NCBI RefSeq assembly: GCF_051014445.1
Contig: NW_027488369.1
Span: forward strand, 18,308,001 to 18,372,000
Length of the DNA: 64,000 bases
Direction: 5' to 3'
DNA from: Colletes latitarsis
Taxonomy: Eukaryota; Arthropoda; Insecta; Hymenoptera; Colletidae
Shown here piece by piece: positions 41,577-50,500 of this stretch (its first letter is position 1; the number at the start of each line of letters is the position of its first letter). A program made the position numbers and the translations under genes. Under the pieces are notes generated by a model. That model did no database searches, was not told where the DNA came from, and saw nothing but the letters and a program-made list of their open reading frames with translations.

Positions 41577-41610
<34 letters not shown>
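41577..41610 (-). other. Poly(A) tail of the retrotransposon (T run on + strand)
   Basis: 34 consecutive T on the plus strand, the complement of an element poly(A) tail. The first two may belong to the target. The truncated copy has 22. Homopolymer length in an assembly is approximate. Confidence 0.9.
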
Positions 41611-41611
<1 letters not shown>

Positions 41612-41637
41612 TCGTGGGGAAAATCTTCGAAAGACTC

Positions 41638-41667
41638 CCTCCCACCTCCTTGGGGAGAGGTGGGAGG
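41638..41667 (-). other. 3' UTR stem-loop 1
   Basis: Arms 41638-41648 (cctcccacctc) and 41657-41667, 11 bp without mismatch, 8-nt loop. The stem sequence is identical in the truncated copy. Confidence 0.7.
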
Positions 41668-41752
41668 GGTGTGTGGGATTCCCCGCGCCCGTACAACGAC
41701 AGGCGCGGGACCTACCCACTAAAAACCCCACGGTGACCCTTCGGCACGCTTT

Positions 41753-41798
41753 GGGAGGATACCGGGAATCGCTCGAAGCATTCTTCCGGTATCCTCCC
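41753..41798 (-). other. 3' UTR stem-loop 2
   Basis: Arms 41753-41765 (gggaggataccgg) and 41786-41798, 13 bp without mismatch, 20-nt loop. It is the longest hairpin in the 3' UTR and is unchanged between the two copies. Confidence 0.75.
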
Positions 41799-41866
41799 CG
41801 TGCCCGCGCTTTCGCGCCCATCCCCCGGGAGGACAATCGGTCCCCCCAGTAGACACACTGCCTCAT

Positions 41867-41899
41867 AGCGGCGAGACGGGGCCACTCCATCCCGCCGCT
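41867..41899 (-). other. 3' UTR stem-loop 3
   Basis: Arms 41867-41876 (agcggcgaga) and 41890-41899 (tcccgccgct), 10 bp with one mismatch. The truncated copy has a perfect stem at the same place. Confidence 0.6.
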
Positions 41900-42126
41900 A
41901 TCCGTCCCGGGGCCGCGTTTAGTGGCGGCTGCGAGCCCCAACTCGCAACCGCTCGCGACCCCGTTTCCACCCCTCGGCGGCCGGGCGTTCATGGCCGCAC
42001 CAGACCGCCGAGGGTGCCTCCCCTTGCGTCGGACCGGTAGGGGGAGGCACTCCTACCCCCAACCGGTCCGTCCCGGCGCCGCCTGGCGGGAGGAGGGTCC
42101 TCTCAGGACCCCCCTCCCAGCCTAGG

Positions 42127-45100
42127 TCATCCACCACGCCGAGGCGGCCGCCCGCGACGCCTCGCGACCGGGCGACGACCTCGGGCCACCGCACGAGCGC
42201 GAGCTTCAGCGCGCCGCTGAAGCTCGCGCTCCCTCCCCGCGGCCTCCTTCTGCAACATTACGTTCTCGCAGAAGGAGGCCACGGCCCTCCACTTCTCCTC
42301 GCTGCCGAGCATGGCGCGCACCACGCCCGGCAGCGAGACATCCCGCCCGACGACGCCGACCAGGACACGGCGCTCCCCCTCCCACGCGGGGCATACCTCC
42401 AGGGTATGATCCGCCGTGTCCTGCTCAGCGTCGCAGTGGCAGCAACGCGCCGTCGGCTCCTTCCCTATCCGGCACAGGTATCTTCCGAAGCTGCCATGCC
42501 CGGAAAATACCTGTGCCAGCCGGTAGGTGAGGCTGCCATGGCCTCTGTCCAGCCACTCCTTCAGGAGTGGCCGAACAGCCCCGACAGTCCGGTGCCCCGC
42601 GGTTGGCAGAGCCAGCCGCTCCTGCCACGCGAGCAACACGGACTGCCGGGCCTGGCGCTTCAAATCGCCCCAAGCAGGTTCCTGCCCGCCCGGGACCGCC
42701 CCCACCCCCGCGCGACGGTCGACGCGGTGCCGGTACATCACCGCATGCGACCGCGCGAGCAGGTCCATGGGCGGCATCCCCGCTAGAACCGTCGCCGCCT
42801 CATGTGACATGGTGCGATACCCGCGGACGACCCTGAGCGCCATGCGCCTCTGCACCCGACGCAGCATAGTCATGCTGCGCCGGGAGGCAGCCAGGTCGTC
42901 CGCCCAGACGGGGGCCCCGTATAGGGCCACCGACTGGACCATTGCCACATAGAGGCGACGAACTCGGCCCGCCGGGCCCCCCAGGTTGGGCAGGATCCGG
43001 CCCAGAGCCGCAACCATCCTTTCCAACCGGGGGACCAGGCAGCGGAAATGCTCCTCGAAACGCCAGTGGCTATCGAGGATCAGCCCCAGATACCTGATCT
43101 GGGGCTTCACCTCGATGTCAGCCCCACCCACCCGGATCAGAGTGGGTGGCGGATCCTGCCGACGTGAATGAAACGCAATCACCTCGGTCTTATGGACCGC
43201 CACCGTCATCCCCATCCCCCTGATCCGGTCGACGACGCGTTGCGACCCCTCCTCCGCGCGACGCATGGCCCTCCCCCAGTGCGCCCCGACGGCCAGCACC
43301 AGTGTGTCATCCGCATAACACACCGTGCTGACGCCGTCGGGGAGGCCGGCCCGCAACACCGAGTCGTACGCGATGTTCCACAGGAGTGGCCCGAGGACCG
43401 ACCCCTGCGGAACACCGCAGTACACCTCCCTCCGCATATCACCATCCCGGCCCGGATACTCGATCCACCTGCCGCGGAGATAATCCCCGACGACCGCCCT
43501 GAGACAAGGGGGGACTCGATGATATTCGAGTCCCCTCCTTATCTCTTCCCAGGGGAGGGTGTTAAAGGCATTGGCAATATCCAAGGATATTGCCAATGCC
43601 ACCCCTCCCCGGGAGACGGCCGCCTCCGAGAGGGCCCTCACACGACGTATCGCGTCGATAGTCGATCGGCCCCCCCGGAAACCGAACTGGCAGTCGGCCA
43701 GACCGGGATCACCCCGCGACAGGTGCTCGACGAGGCGGGCAGCAATCACACGCTCGAAGAGCTTACCCACCTCGTCGAGGAGACAAATGGGCCGGTATGC
43801 GGAGGGAGACTCCGCGGGCCGACCCTCCTTCCGGAGGAGGACCATCCTCGCCACCTTCCAACTGGGGGGGAATCGCCCGTCCCTCAGGCAGCAGTCGAAC
43901 AACCGCCTGAGGTCGGCCCCAAGGACGCCCTGGGTCAAGACCCAAACCCGGCCGGGCACACCATCCGGACCCGGGGCCGTGTTACGAACCCCGAGCCGTC
44001 TGATGGCCGCTGCCAGCTCCTCCTGCGTGACCCCCAGCTCGGCCGTCCACTCCACTGGGACAGCCGCCGCCGCCGGAGGACGCGGTCCCCTCTCCCCAAT
44101 TGGGAAGAGTGTATTGACCACGTCCTCCAGCAGCCGGGGGTCAAGACCCTCGGTGACGGGGGGCGCCCACGGGCGAAGCTTATTCAGCACCACCTTATAT
44201 GGGCGCCCCCATGGATCGTCATCAAGGGTCTGAAGGAGCTCCTTCCATGCCTGGGTCTTGGCCCGTTTGATGGCGACCTGCAGAGCAACCCGCGCCACGC
44301 GGTATGCTCCATACAGGTCATCAGCTGCCCTCGCTCGCGCCACGCCGTCGCCTGTACGTTGGCGACGGCGCGCGCGGGTGTACTGGCGTCGGGCGCGGAC
44401 AGTCGCGACTCGCAACTCCGCGATCGCGTCCGACCACCAGTACACCGCCCGGCGAGGAGAAGCCCGCCCGACCCGAGGCATCGCCGCGTCGCAAATACCC
44501 GCGACCAATGCCCCGAGCCGGGCGACCTCCTCCTCTATGCTCGGCAACTCGGCCGCTCCCTGCGGCCAAGTTGCAGCGAGGGCAGCTGCCATCAGGGCGT
44601 CCTTGTCCAGGCGCCGAAGCGCCCAGCGGCGTGGTGGGGTGCCACGCAGGCGGCCGTGTCGGGATGCACTCGCGGCGGCAGAGACCTCCATCCGGATGTA
44701 CCGGTGATCGGAGAGTGTCTCTGCCCCCGCGACCACGTGCCAACCCGACACCATGCGCACGGCGTTGGGGGTCGCGAATCCAACATCCACGATGGACCCC
44801 CCATATCGCCGCACGCATGTGTGCTCCGACCCCCGGTTCAATACCCGAAGGTCGAGCCCCGCCGCCCAATCGCCCAGGATCCCGCCGCGAACGGAGGTCC
44901 TGGGGGATCCCCAAGCCACCGACTTGGCATTAAAATCCCCCAGGACCAGCACCGGCCGGGCCGCGTAGCGCTGCACGCATGCCGCGACCTCGGCCAAGTA
45001 CAGCTCGAACGCAGCGTGACCGCTACGGGGCGAAATGTAGCACCCCACCACAGCGACTCCCCCCCAGTCCACGGCGACGAATCCCCGACCGCGCTCCAAC

Positions 45101-45309
45101 AAGGAGAACGGTGGGGACCCGTCGCCCCCTCCCCATACCGTCGCCACCAAGCCGTCCGCGTCGCCCACCCAATGAGGGTGATCAGGGACGCGGTACGGCT
45201 CAGAGGCGACCGCCAGGCCAACGCCCCACTCCGCGAGGACTTGGGACATCAAGTCCTGTGCCGCGCGGCAGTGGTTGAGGTTGGCCTGGAGGAGGAGGCG
45301 GGGCGGCAT
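42127..45309 (-). CDS. ORF2: AP-endonuclease / reverse transcriptase of R1-clade retrotransposon
   Basis: A 1060-residue protein that nicks the target and reverse-transcribes the element RNA from the exposed 3' end. The N-terminal AP-like endonuclease, about 5-210, shows NLNHCRAAQD (Asn10), SEPY (Glu37), GDFNAKS (124-130) and SDH (200-202). The RT domain, about 440-760, shows GPDGVP (447), YRPICLL (505), FGFRGGRST (542), SLDIANAFN with Asp577, GVPQGSVLGPLLWN (632) and YADD (665-668). The C-terminal CCHC motif is C956-x2-C959-x8-H968-x4-C973, followed by a strongly basic tail. Length and domain order fit the R1 clade; no RNase H domain is apparent. The start ATG overlaps the ORF1 stop as TAATG, and the endonuclease begins within five residues of it, which supports this start. 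All catalytic residues are present. Confidence 0.96.
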   Translation of the reverse strand: MPPRLLLQANLNHCRAAQDLMSQVLAEWGVGLAVASEPYRVPDHPHWVGDADGLVATVWGGGDGSPPFSLLERGRGFVAVDWGGVAVVGCYISPRSGHAAFELYLAEVAACVQRYAARPVLVLGDFNAKSVAWGSPRTSVRGGILGDWAAGLDLRVLNRGSEHTCVRRYGGSIVDVGFATPNAVRMVSGWHVVAGAETLSDHRYIRMEVSAAASASRHGRLRGTPPRRWALRRLDKDALMAAALAATWPQGAAELPSIEEEVARLGALVAGICDAAMPRVGRASPRRAVYWWSDAIAELRVATVRARRQYTRARRRQRTGDGVARARAADDLYGAYRVARVALQVAIKRAKTQAWKELLQTLDDDPWGRPYKVVLNKLRPWAPPVTEGLDPRLLEDVVNTLFPIGERGPRPPAAAAVPVEWTAELGVTQEELAAAIRRLGVRNTAPGPDGVPGRVWVLTQGVLGADLRRLFDCCLRDGRFPPSWKVARMVLLRKEGRPAESPSAYRPICLLDEVGKLFERVIAARLVEHLSRGDPGLADCQFGFRGGRSTIDAIRRVRALSEAAVSRGGVALAISLDIANAFNTLPWEEIRRGLEYHRVPPCLRAVVGDYLRGRWIEYPGRDGDMRREVYCGVPQGSVLGPLLWNIAYDSVLRAGLPDGVSTVCYADDTLVLAVGAHWGRAMRRAEEGSQRVVDRIRGMGMTVAVHKTEVIAFHSRRQDPPPTLIRVGGADIEVKPQIRYLGLILDSHWRFEEHFRCLVPRLERMVAALGRILPNLGGPAGRVRRLYVAMVQSVALYGAPVWADDLAASRRSMTMLRRVQRRMALRVVRGYRTMSHEAATVLAGMPPMDLLARSHAVMYRHRVDRRAGVGAVPGGQEPAWGDLKRQARQSVLLAWQERLALPTAGHRTVGAVRPLLKEWLDRGHGSLTYRLAQVFSGHGSFGRYLCRIGKEPTARCCHCDAEQDTADHTLEVCPAWEGERRVLVGVVGRDVSLPGVVRAMLGSEEKWRAVASFCENVMLQKEAAGRERELQRRAEARARAVARGRRPVARRRGRPPRRGG

Positions 45310-45311
45310 TA
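45307..45311 (-). promoter_or_regulatory. UAAUG stop-start overlap between ORF1 and ORF2
   Basis: On the minus strand the sequence runs GCC ATT AAT TAA TGC: ORF1 ends at TAA and the ATG of ORF2 uses its last A. The same UAAUG arrangement in the telomere-specific R1-clade element SART1 is known to drive ORF2 translation by termination and reinitiation. The same mechanism here is an inference. The + strand shows cattaattaatg around this position. Confidence 0.8.
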
Positions 45312-47177
45312 ATTAATGGCCGCGCCAGCCTCCTCCCGGCCGTCCGTCCCCGTAGCACCGTCCACCTCCATGGAGGACGATGCCACCGCGCTCGGCACCG
45401 GAGCCGGTGCAGCCCGCCTCTTCCTCTCCTTCCGGGAGGGGGGGGAGCACTTCTTGCTCCCCACCCTGTGATCGGCTGGCCTCCCCATGTCCGCACACAG
45501 CGGGCAGTGGGGGGCCGCCGAGCACTGGCTCGCACGGTGCTCTTTGGCACCGCAGCGGTAACACTGACCGCTGCGGTCCACCGGCGAGGTGCACCACTGC
45601 CTCACGTGCCCCAATTCGAGGCAGCGGTGACACTGGAGCGGGCGCGGCGCGAGGATTTCCACTCGCGCCGAAACCCACCCCACCAACACCCTCCCGGATT
45701 CCGCCACCTTACGGGCGGCGGAGAGGGGGCACCGGGCCCACACCGACCCGAGGCCGGAGGGCGACCTGCGGATCTCTCCGATCCGCAGGTCCTCCACAGG
45801 ACAGTCCCCCGCCCTCGCAAGGGCACGGGACACATCCTGTGCGCTGACCGAGTCGTCCAGCCCACAAACGCGCATCTCCGTGCGCTTCGTGGGCCGGGCG
45901 ACCCGGACACCTCGCTCGCCCAGCTGCTCCCGGAGCCTCTGGGCGAGACGATCCGCCTTCGCGCCGCCTTCTGCACCGGGGATCTCCAGCAAGAGACCCC
46001 CGGTCACGGCCCTCTTCGCCCTCACGGAGGCGATGCCCAGCTCTTCCAGGGAGATATTCTCCCTGGCGAGCCGCATCGCCTCCGCGAGGGTCAGGTCGCC
46101 CCCCTGCGCAACGGTCAGCGTCACCGCTGCCGTTTTTGGGGGACGACCTGGTCGTGCCTTCCCGACCTTCGCGGCCTTTACCTTGGCCGCCGGCGGCGGA
46201 GGCGGGGGCTGCGGTTGCGAGGCCTTCCTCGCCGCCCGCTTCGCCTTCCGCCCCACCACCTCACTCCACGCCACCCCCCCTTGGGAGGGTGCCGTGGAGG
46301 ACGCGACCACGGGTGCACCACCCCCCTTGGGGGTCGCGACCCGGGGCCCTGGTGCCGCAACGCTGGGCGGAGCCTTCACTCCGCCCTTCTTTGCCTTCCC
46401 CGACTGTACCGGAACAGGTCGGGGAGGCACCGCCTTCCTGCTGACCGCTCCTCCGGCGAGGAGCTCCTCCCGGAAGGCGGCCAGCTTGCCATCAATCATG
46501 TCCCCAATCCTCCTCAGAAGATCGTCTTCTGAGGAGGACGGGGACTTCTTCACGGGCGGAGTGCGGGTGGAGGGGCCCGCGGTGCCCCGCACCACTGCCG
46601 CCGCACTCCGCTTATTTACCTCCGCCGAGGGACGCGGCGGTGGAGGAGGAGGGAGGATGGGAGGGAGGGCCGCGCTGTTCCACAGCGCCTCTGCCCTCCT
46701 CCTCCCCTGTCGCTCCTCCTCCAACAGGAGCTGCAGACGGGCGTTCCGCCCTCTGAGCTCCCGCGCCGCCTCCCTCATTTCCTCCGCCGCGGCCTTCAGG
46801 GCCTCCGCGCCACCGCTTTTCTGCCCCTTAAAGGCGCAGGCAGCGGCGACTTTCTCCACCCGCCTCAGGGACGAGGAGATCCTCTCCGATATCTCCTCGG
46901 TCACCTCGTCCCTGAGGCAACTCAGCCTCACGGACGGGCTCATCGCCCCGCCCACCTCGACGACGGCCTGCCCCGCCCTCTTCCTCTTAGAGCCTATGAG
47001 GCTCCTGGTGGAGGAAAAGGACGAGACTGACGCAGTCTCGTCGTCCTCCTCCACCTTCCACGAAGCCGGGCCAGGCGCTGGAGGCGGCGCGAGCGCCGTC
47101 ACTCCAGTCCCAACACCGCCTTCGTCCTCCCACTCTGACTTACCCCGTCCCATCCCCGTTTTAATATTGAACTCCAT
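45309..47177 (-). CDS. ORF1: gag-like RNA-binding protein of R1-clade retrotransposon
   Basis: A 622-residue nucleic-acid-binding protein expected to coat the element RNA and direct it to the target. The acidic, Ser-rich N-terminus is followed by a likely coiled coil at about 120-167 (EALKAAAEEMREAARELRGR and on). Low-complexity Pro/Ala/Lys segments follow (about 170-350), then a compact region at about 350-510 that may be an RRM-like or gag core fold. Three zinc knuckles come next: C516-x2-C519-x4-H524-x4-C529, C539-x2-C542-x4-H547-x4-C552 and C558-x2-C561-x8-H570-x6-C577. This trio, with a wider third knuckle, is typical of R1-clade and Jockey-type ORF1 proteins. The start (ATG at 47177-47175) is the first in-frame Met of the open frame. 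The stop overlaps the ORF2 start by one base. Confidence 0.93.
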   Translation of the reverse strand: MEFNIKTGMGRGKSEWEDEGGVGTGVTALAPPPAPGPASWKVEEDDETASVSSFSSTRSLIGSKRKRAGQAVVEVGGAMSPSVRLSCLRDEVTEEISERISSSLRRVEKVAAACAFKGQKSGGAEALKAAAEEMREAARELRGRNARLQLLLEEERQGRRRAEALWNSAALPPILPPPPPPRPSAEVNKRSAAAVVRGTAGPSTRTPPVKKSPSSSEDDLLRRIGDMIDGKLAAFREELLAGGAVSRKAVPPRPVPVQSGKAKKGGVKAPPSVAAPGPRVATPKGGGAPVVASSTAPSQGGVAWSEVVGRKAKRAARKASQPQPPPPPPAAKVKAAKVGKARPGRPPKTAAVTLTVAQGGDLTLAEAMRLARENISLEELGIASVRAKRAVTGGLLLEIPGAEGGAKADRLAQRLREQLGERGVRVARPTKRTEMRVCGLDDSVSAQDVSRALARAGDCPVEDLRIGEIRRSPSGLGSVWARCPLSAARKVAESGRVLVGWVSARVEILAPRPLQCHRCLELGHVRQWCTSPVDRSGQCYRCGAKEHRASQCSAAPHCPLCADMGRPADHRVGSKKCSPPSRKERKRRAAPAPVPSAVASSSMEVDGATGTDGREEAGAAIN

Positions 47178-47561
47178 AATATTCCCACGAGCAGGTCGGA
47201 AGAAAAGGTCCGCCCGGGCAGAGCCGCCTTACCCGGGTAAGCCTATATACTCCGGGGGTTCGGCAGGTTCCCCGGAGGTGGTCGCTTGGGATTGGGCCTT
47301 CTCCCCCAACCATGCATCCCATCGCCGCGCACCATAGCTTAGGATTGGAGGGCGATTTTATAGAGTCGCCATACTCGTGGCCCAGGCGGTTAAGCCAAGA
47401 CCCCCGTTCCTCCTGCCGTCACGTACCATTCACAAAACCAATAGGGAATTGTGAATGGGTCGTTGTGACGACCAACAGGAGGCTTACGGTGTGTGTATGA
47501 CTCGGGTACCCCGGGTTCGTTAAGCCCGTACTGCAGCTGAAAGGCTGGCAGCCCCTGAGGG
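47178..47561 (-). other. Retrotransposon 5' UTR (probable internal promoter region)
   Basis: 384 bp before ORF1. It begins on the element strand with ccctcaggggctgccagcc, ends at the target-site duplication, and contains a long inverted repeat (47418-47469) and a 14-bp palindrome cttacccgggtaag (47228-47241). Non-LTR elements usually carry their promoter here. I recognise no specific promoter motif. Confidence 0.75.
47418..47469 (-). other. 5' UTR stem-loop
   Basis: Interrupted inverted repeat: gtcac (47418-47422) pairs with gtgac (47465-47469), and cattcacaa (47427-47435) pairs with ttgtgaatg (47449-47457), leaving a 13-nt loop. It could fold in the 5' UTR RNA. The function is unknown. Confidence 0.55.
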
Positions 47562-47575
47562 ATCCCAGACCTAAC
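47562..47575. repeat. Target-site duplication, right copy (full-length element)
   Basis: Exact repeat of 41563-41576, followed by the monomer sequence ttgcgttatcc. Confidence 0.92.
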
Positions 47576-50500
47576 TTGCGTTATCCTCTAAAATATTGAT
47601 AGAAACCAGGTTTAATTGACTGTTACAGCGTAGTACCACATTACTACGTGATACAATCCAGAAACAGCCCAGGATCTAGCCATGAAGTATGAGAAATATG
47701 CGAAAGAATGAACCTGATGAGAGCAAATCCCAGACCTAACCTAGACCTTACATGCGTTATCCTCTAAAATATTGATCGAAACCAGGTTTAATCGACTGTT
47801 TCAGTGTGGTCCCACATTTCTACGTGATCCAAACCAGAAAAAAATCCAGGATCCGTTCAATAAGTATGTGAAGAATGCGAAAGTATGAGTCTGATGAGTG
47901 AGAATCCTAGACCTATCCCAGACCTAACATTCGTTATCCTCTAAAATATTGAGCGAAACCAGGTTTAATCGACTGTTTCAGTGTGGTCCCACATTACTAC
48001 GTGATCCAAACCAGAAACAACCCAGGATCTGTTCAACATGTATGAGACATATGCGAAAGAATGAGCCTGATGAGAGAAAATCCCAGACCTAACATAGACC
48101 TAACATGAATTATTCTCTAAAACATTGATCGAAACGAGGTTTAATTGACTGTTTCAGTGTGGTCCCACATTACTACGTGATCCAAACCAGAAAAAACCCA
48201 GGATCCGTTCAACAAGTATGTGAAGAATGCGAAAGTATGAGTCCGATGAGTGAAAATCCCAGGCCTAACCTAGACCTAACATGCGTTATCCTCAAAAATA
48301 TTGATCGAAACCTGGTTTAATCGACTGTTTCAGTGTGGTACCACATTACTATGTGATCCAAACCAGAAAATAACCCTGGATCTGTTCAACAAGAATGTGA
48401 AAAACGCGAAAGTGTGAGTCTGATGAGGTCAAATCCCAGACCTATCCCAGACTTAACTTGTGTTATCCTCTAAAATATTGATCGAAACCAGGTTTAATTG
48501 ACTGTATCAGTGTTGTACTTCATTATTACGTGATGCAATCCAGAAAAAGCCCAGGATCTAGCCATCAAGTATGAGAAATATGCGAAAGAATGAACCTGAT
48601 GAGAGCAAATCCCAGACCTAACCTACACCTAACATGAATTATTCTCTAAAATATTGATCGAAACCAGGTTTAATTGACTGTTTCAGTGTTGTACTTCATT
48701 TTTACGTGATGCAATCCAGAAAAAGCCCAGGATCTAGCCATCAAGTATGAGAAATATGCGAAAGAACGAGCCTGATGGGAGCAAATTACTGACCTAACCT
48801 AGACCTAACATGAATTATTCTCTAAAATATTGATCAAAACCAGGTTTATTTGACTGTTTCAGTGTGGTCCCACATTACTACGTGATCCAAACCAGAAAAA
48901 ACCGAGGATCTGTTCAACAAGTATGTGAAAAACGCGAAAGTATGAGTCTGATGAGGTCAAATCCCAGACCTATCCCAGACTTAACTTGCGTTATCCTCTA
49001 AAATATTGAGCGAAACCAGGTTTAATTGACTGTTTCAGCGAGGTACCACATTACTACGTGATCCAATACAGAAACAGCCCAGGATCTAGCCATGAAGTAT
49101 GAGAAATATGCGAAAGTATGAGCCTGATAAGGGCAAATCCTAGACCTAACCCAGACATAACATGCGTTATTCTCTAAAATATTTATCAAGACCAGGTTTA
49201 ATTGAATGTTTCAGTGTGGTACCACGTTACTACGTGATCAAAACCAGAAAAAACCCAGGATCCGTTCAACAAGTATGTGAAAAACGCGAAAGTATGAGTC
49301 TGATGAGGTCAAATCCCAGACCTATCCCAGACTTAACTTGCGTTATCGTCAAAAATATTGATCGAAACCTGGTTTAATCGACTGTTTCAGTGTGGTACCA
49401 CTTTACTACGTGATCCAATCCAGAAATAGCCCGGGATCTAGCCATGAAGTATGAGAAATATGCGAAAGTAAGAGCCTGATGTGGGCAAATCCTAGACCTA
49501 TCCCAGACCTAACTTGCGTTATCCTCTAAAATATTGATCGAAACCAGGTTTAATTGACTGTTTCAGCGTGGTACCACATTACTACGTGATCCAATCAAGA
49601 AACAGCCCAGGATCTAGCCATGAAGTATGAGAAATATGCGAAAGTATGAGCCTGATGAGGGCAAATCCTAGACCTAACCCAGACCTAACATGCGTTATCC
49701 TCTAAAATATTTATCAAGATCAGGTTTAATTGATTGTTTCAGTGTGGTCCCACATTACTACGTGATGCAAACCAGAAAAAACCCACGATCTGTTCAACAT
49801 GTATGAGAAATATGCGAAGGAATGAGCCTGATGAGAGCAAATCCCAGACCTAACTTAGACCTAACATGAATTATTCTCTAAAATATTGATCGAAACCAGG
49901 TTTACTTGACTGTTTCAGTGTGGTCCCACATTACTACGTGAACCAAACCAGAAAAAACCCAGGATCCGTTCAACAAGTATGTTAAAACTGCGACAGTATG
50001 ACCCTGATGAGGGCAAATCCCAGGCCTAACCTAGACCTAACATGCGTTGTCCTCTAAAATATTGATCGAAACCAGGTTTAATTGACTGTTTCAGTGTTGT
50101 ACTACATTACTACGTGATCAAAACCAGAAAAAACCCAGGATCCGTTCAACAAGTATGTGAAGAATGCGAAAGTATGACTCTGATCAGTGAAAATCTCAGG
50201 CCTTACCTAGACCTAACTTGCGTTGTCCTCTAAAATATTGATGGAAACCAGGTTTCATTGAATGTTTCAGTGTGGTACCACATTACTACGTGATCCAATC
50301 CAGAAATAGCCCAGGATCTAGCCATGAAGTATGAGAAATATGCGAAAGTAAGGGCCTGATGAGGGCAAATCCTAGACCTATCCCAGACCTAACTTGCGTA
50401 ATCCTCTAAAATATTGATCGAAACCAGGTTTAATTGACTGTTTCAGCGTGGTACCACATTAGTACGTGATCCAATCCAGAAACAGCCCAGGATCTAGCCA

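Larger units (their letters stand above)
41611..42126 (-). other. Retrotransposon 3' UTR
   Basis: 516 bp between the ORF2 TGA and the poly(A) tail. It contains three inverted repeats able to form stem-loops in the RNA (arms at 41638/41657, 41753/41786 and 41867/41890). The 400 bp nearest the tail are shared with the truncated copy. Frames open across it on either strand are GC-driven artefacts. Confidence 0.85.
41577..47561 (-). mobile_element. Full-length R1-clade non-LTR retrotransposon inserted in satellite
   Basis: A 5985-bp element, GC-rich in contrast to the AT-leaning satellite. In sense order: 5' UTR 47561-47178, ORF1 47177-45309, ORF2 45309-42127, 3' UTR 42126-41611, poly(A) 41610-41577. 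Both ORFs are uninterrupted and carry all expected catalytic and zinc-binding residues. The AP-type endonuclease followed by RT and a CCHC motif, together with an ORF1 bearing three zinc knuckles, places it in the R1 clade (family knowledge). Perfect target-site duplications flank it. Removing 41577-47575 leaves exactly 176 bp between the landmarks at 41451 and 47626. Intact ORFs, a long tail and perfect duplications suggest a recent insertion. Whether 47561 is the true 5' end cannot be proven from one copy. Confidence 0.96.

Noticed and set aside
43168..45312. A 714-codon open frame antisense to ORF2
   Set aside because: A shadow of ORF2: GC-rich codons leave few stops on the opposite strand, and the peptide has no recognisable domain.
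45880..47337. A 485-codon open frame antisense to ORF1
   Set aside because: Low-complexity Pro/Ser/Ala translation of the opposite strand of GC-rich ORF1, with no domain.
47461..47561. HDV-like self-cleaving ribozyme at the retrotransposon 5' end, as in R2
   Set aside because: The first bases form only short hairpins (ccc-tca-ggg, ggct-gcc-agcc). I could not place the nested pseudoknot or catalytic core by eye.
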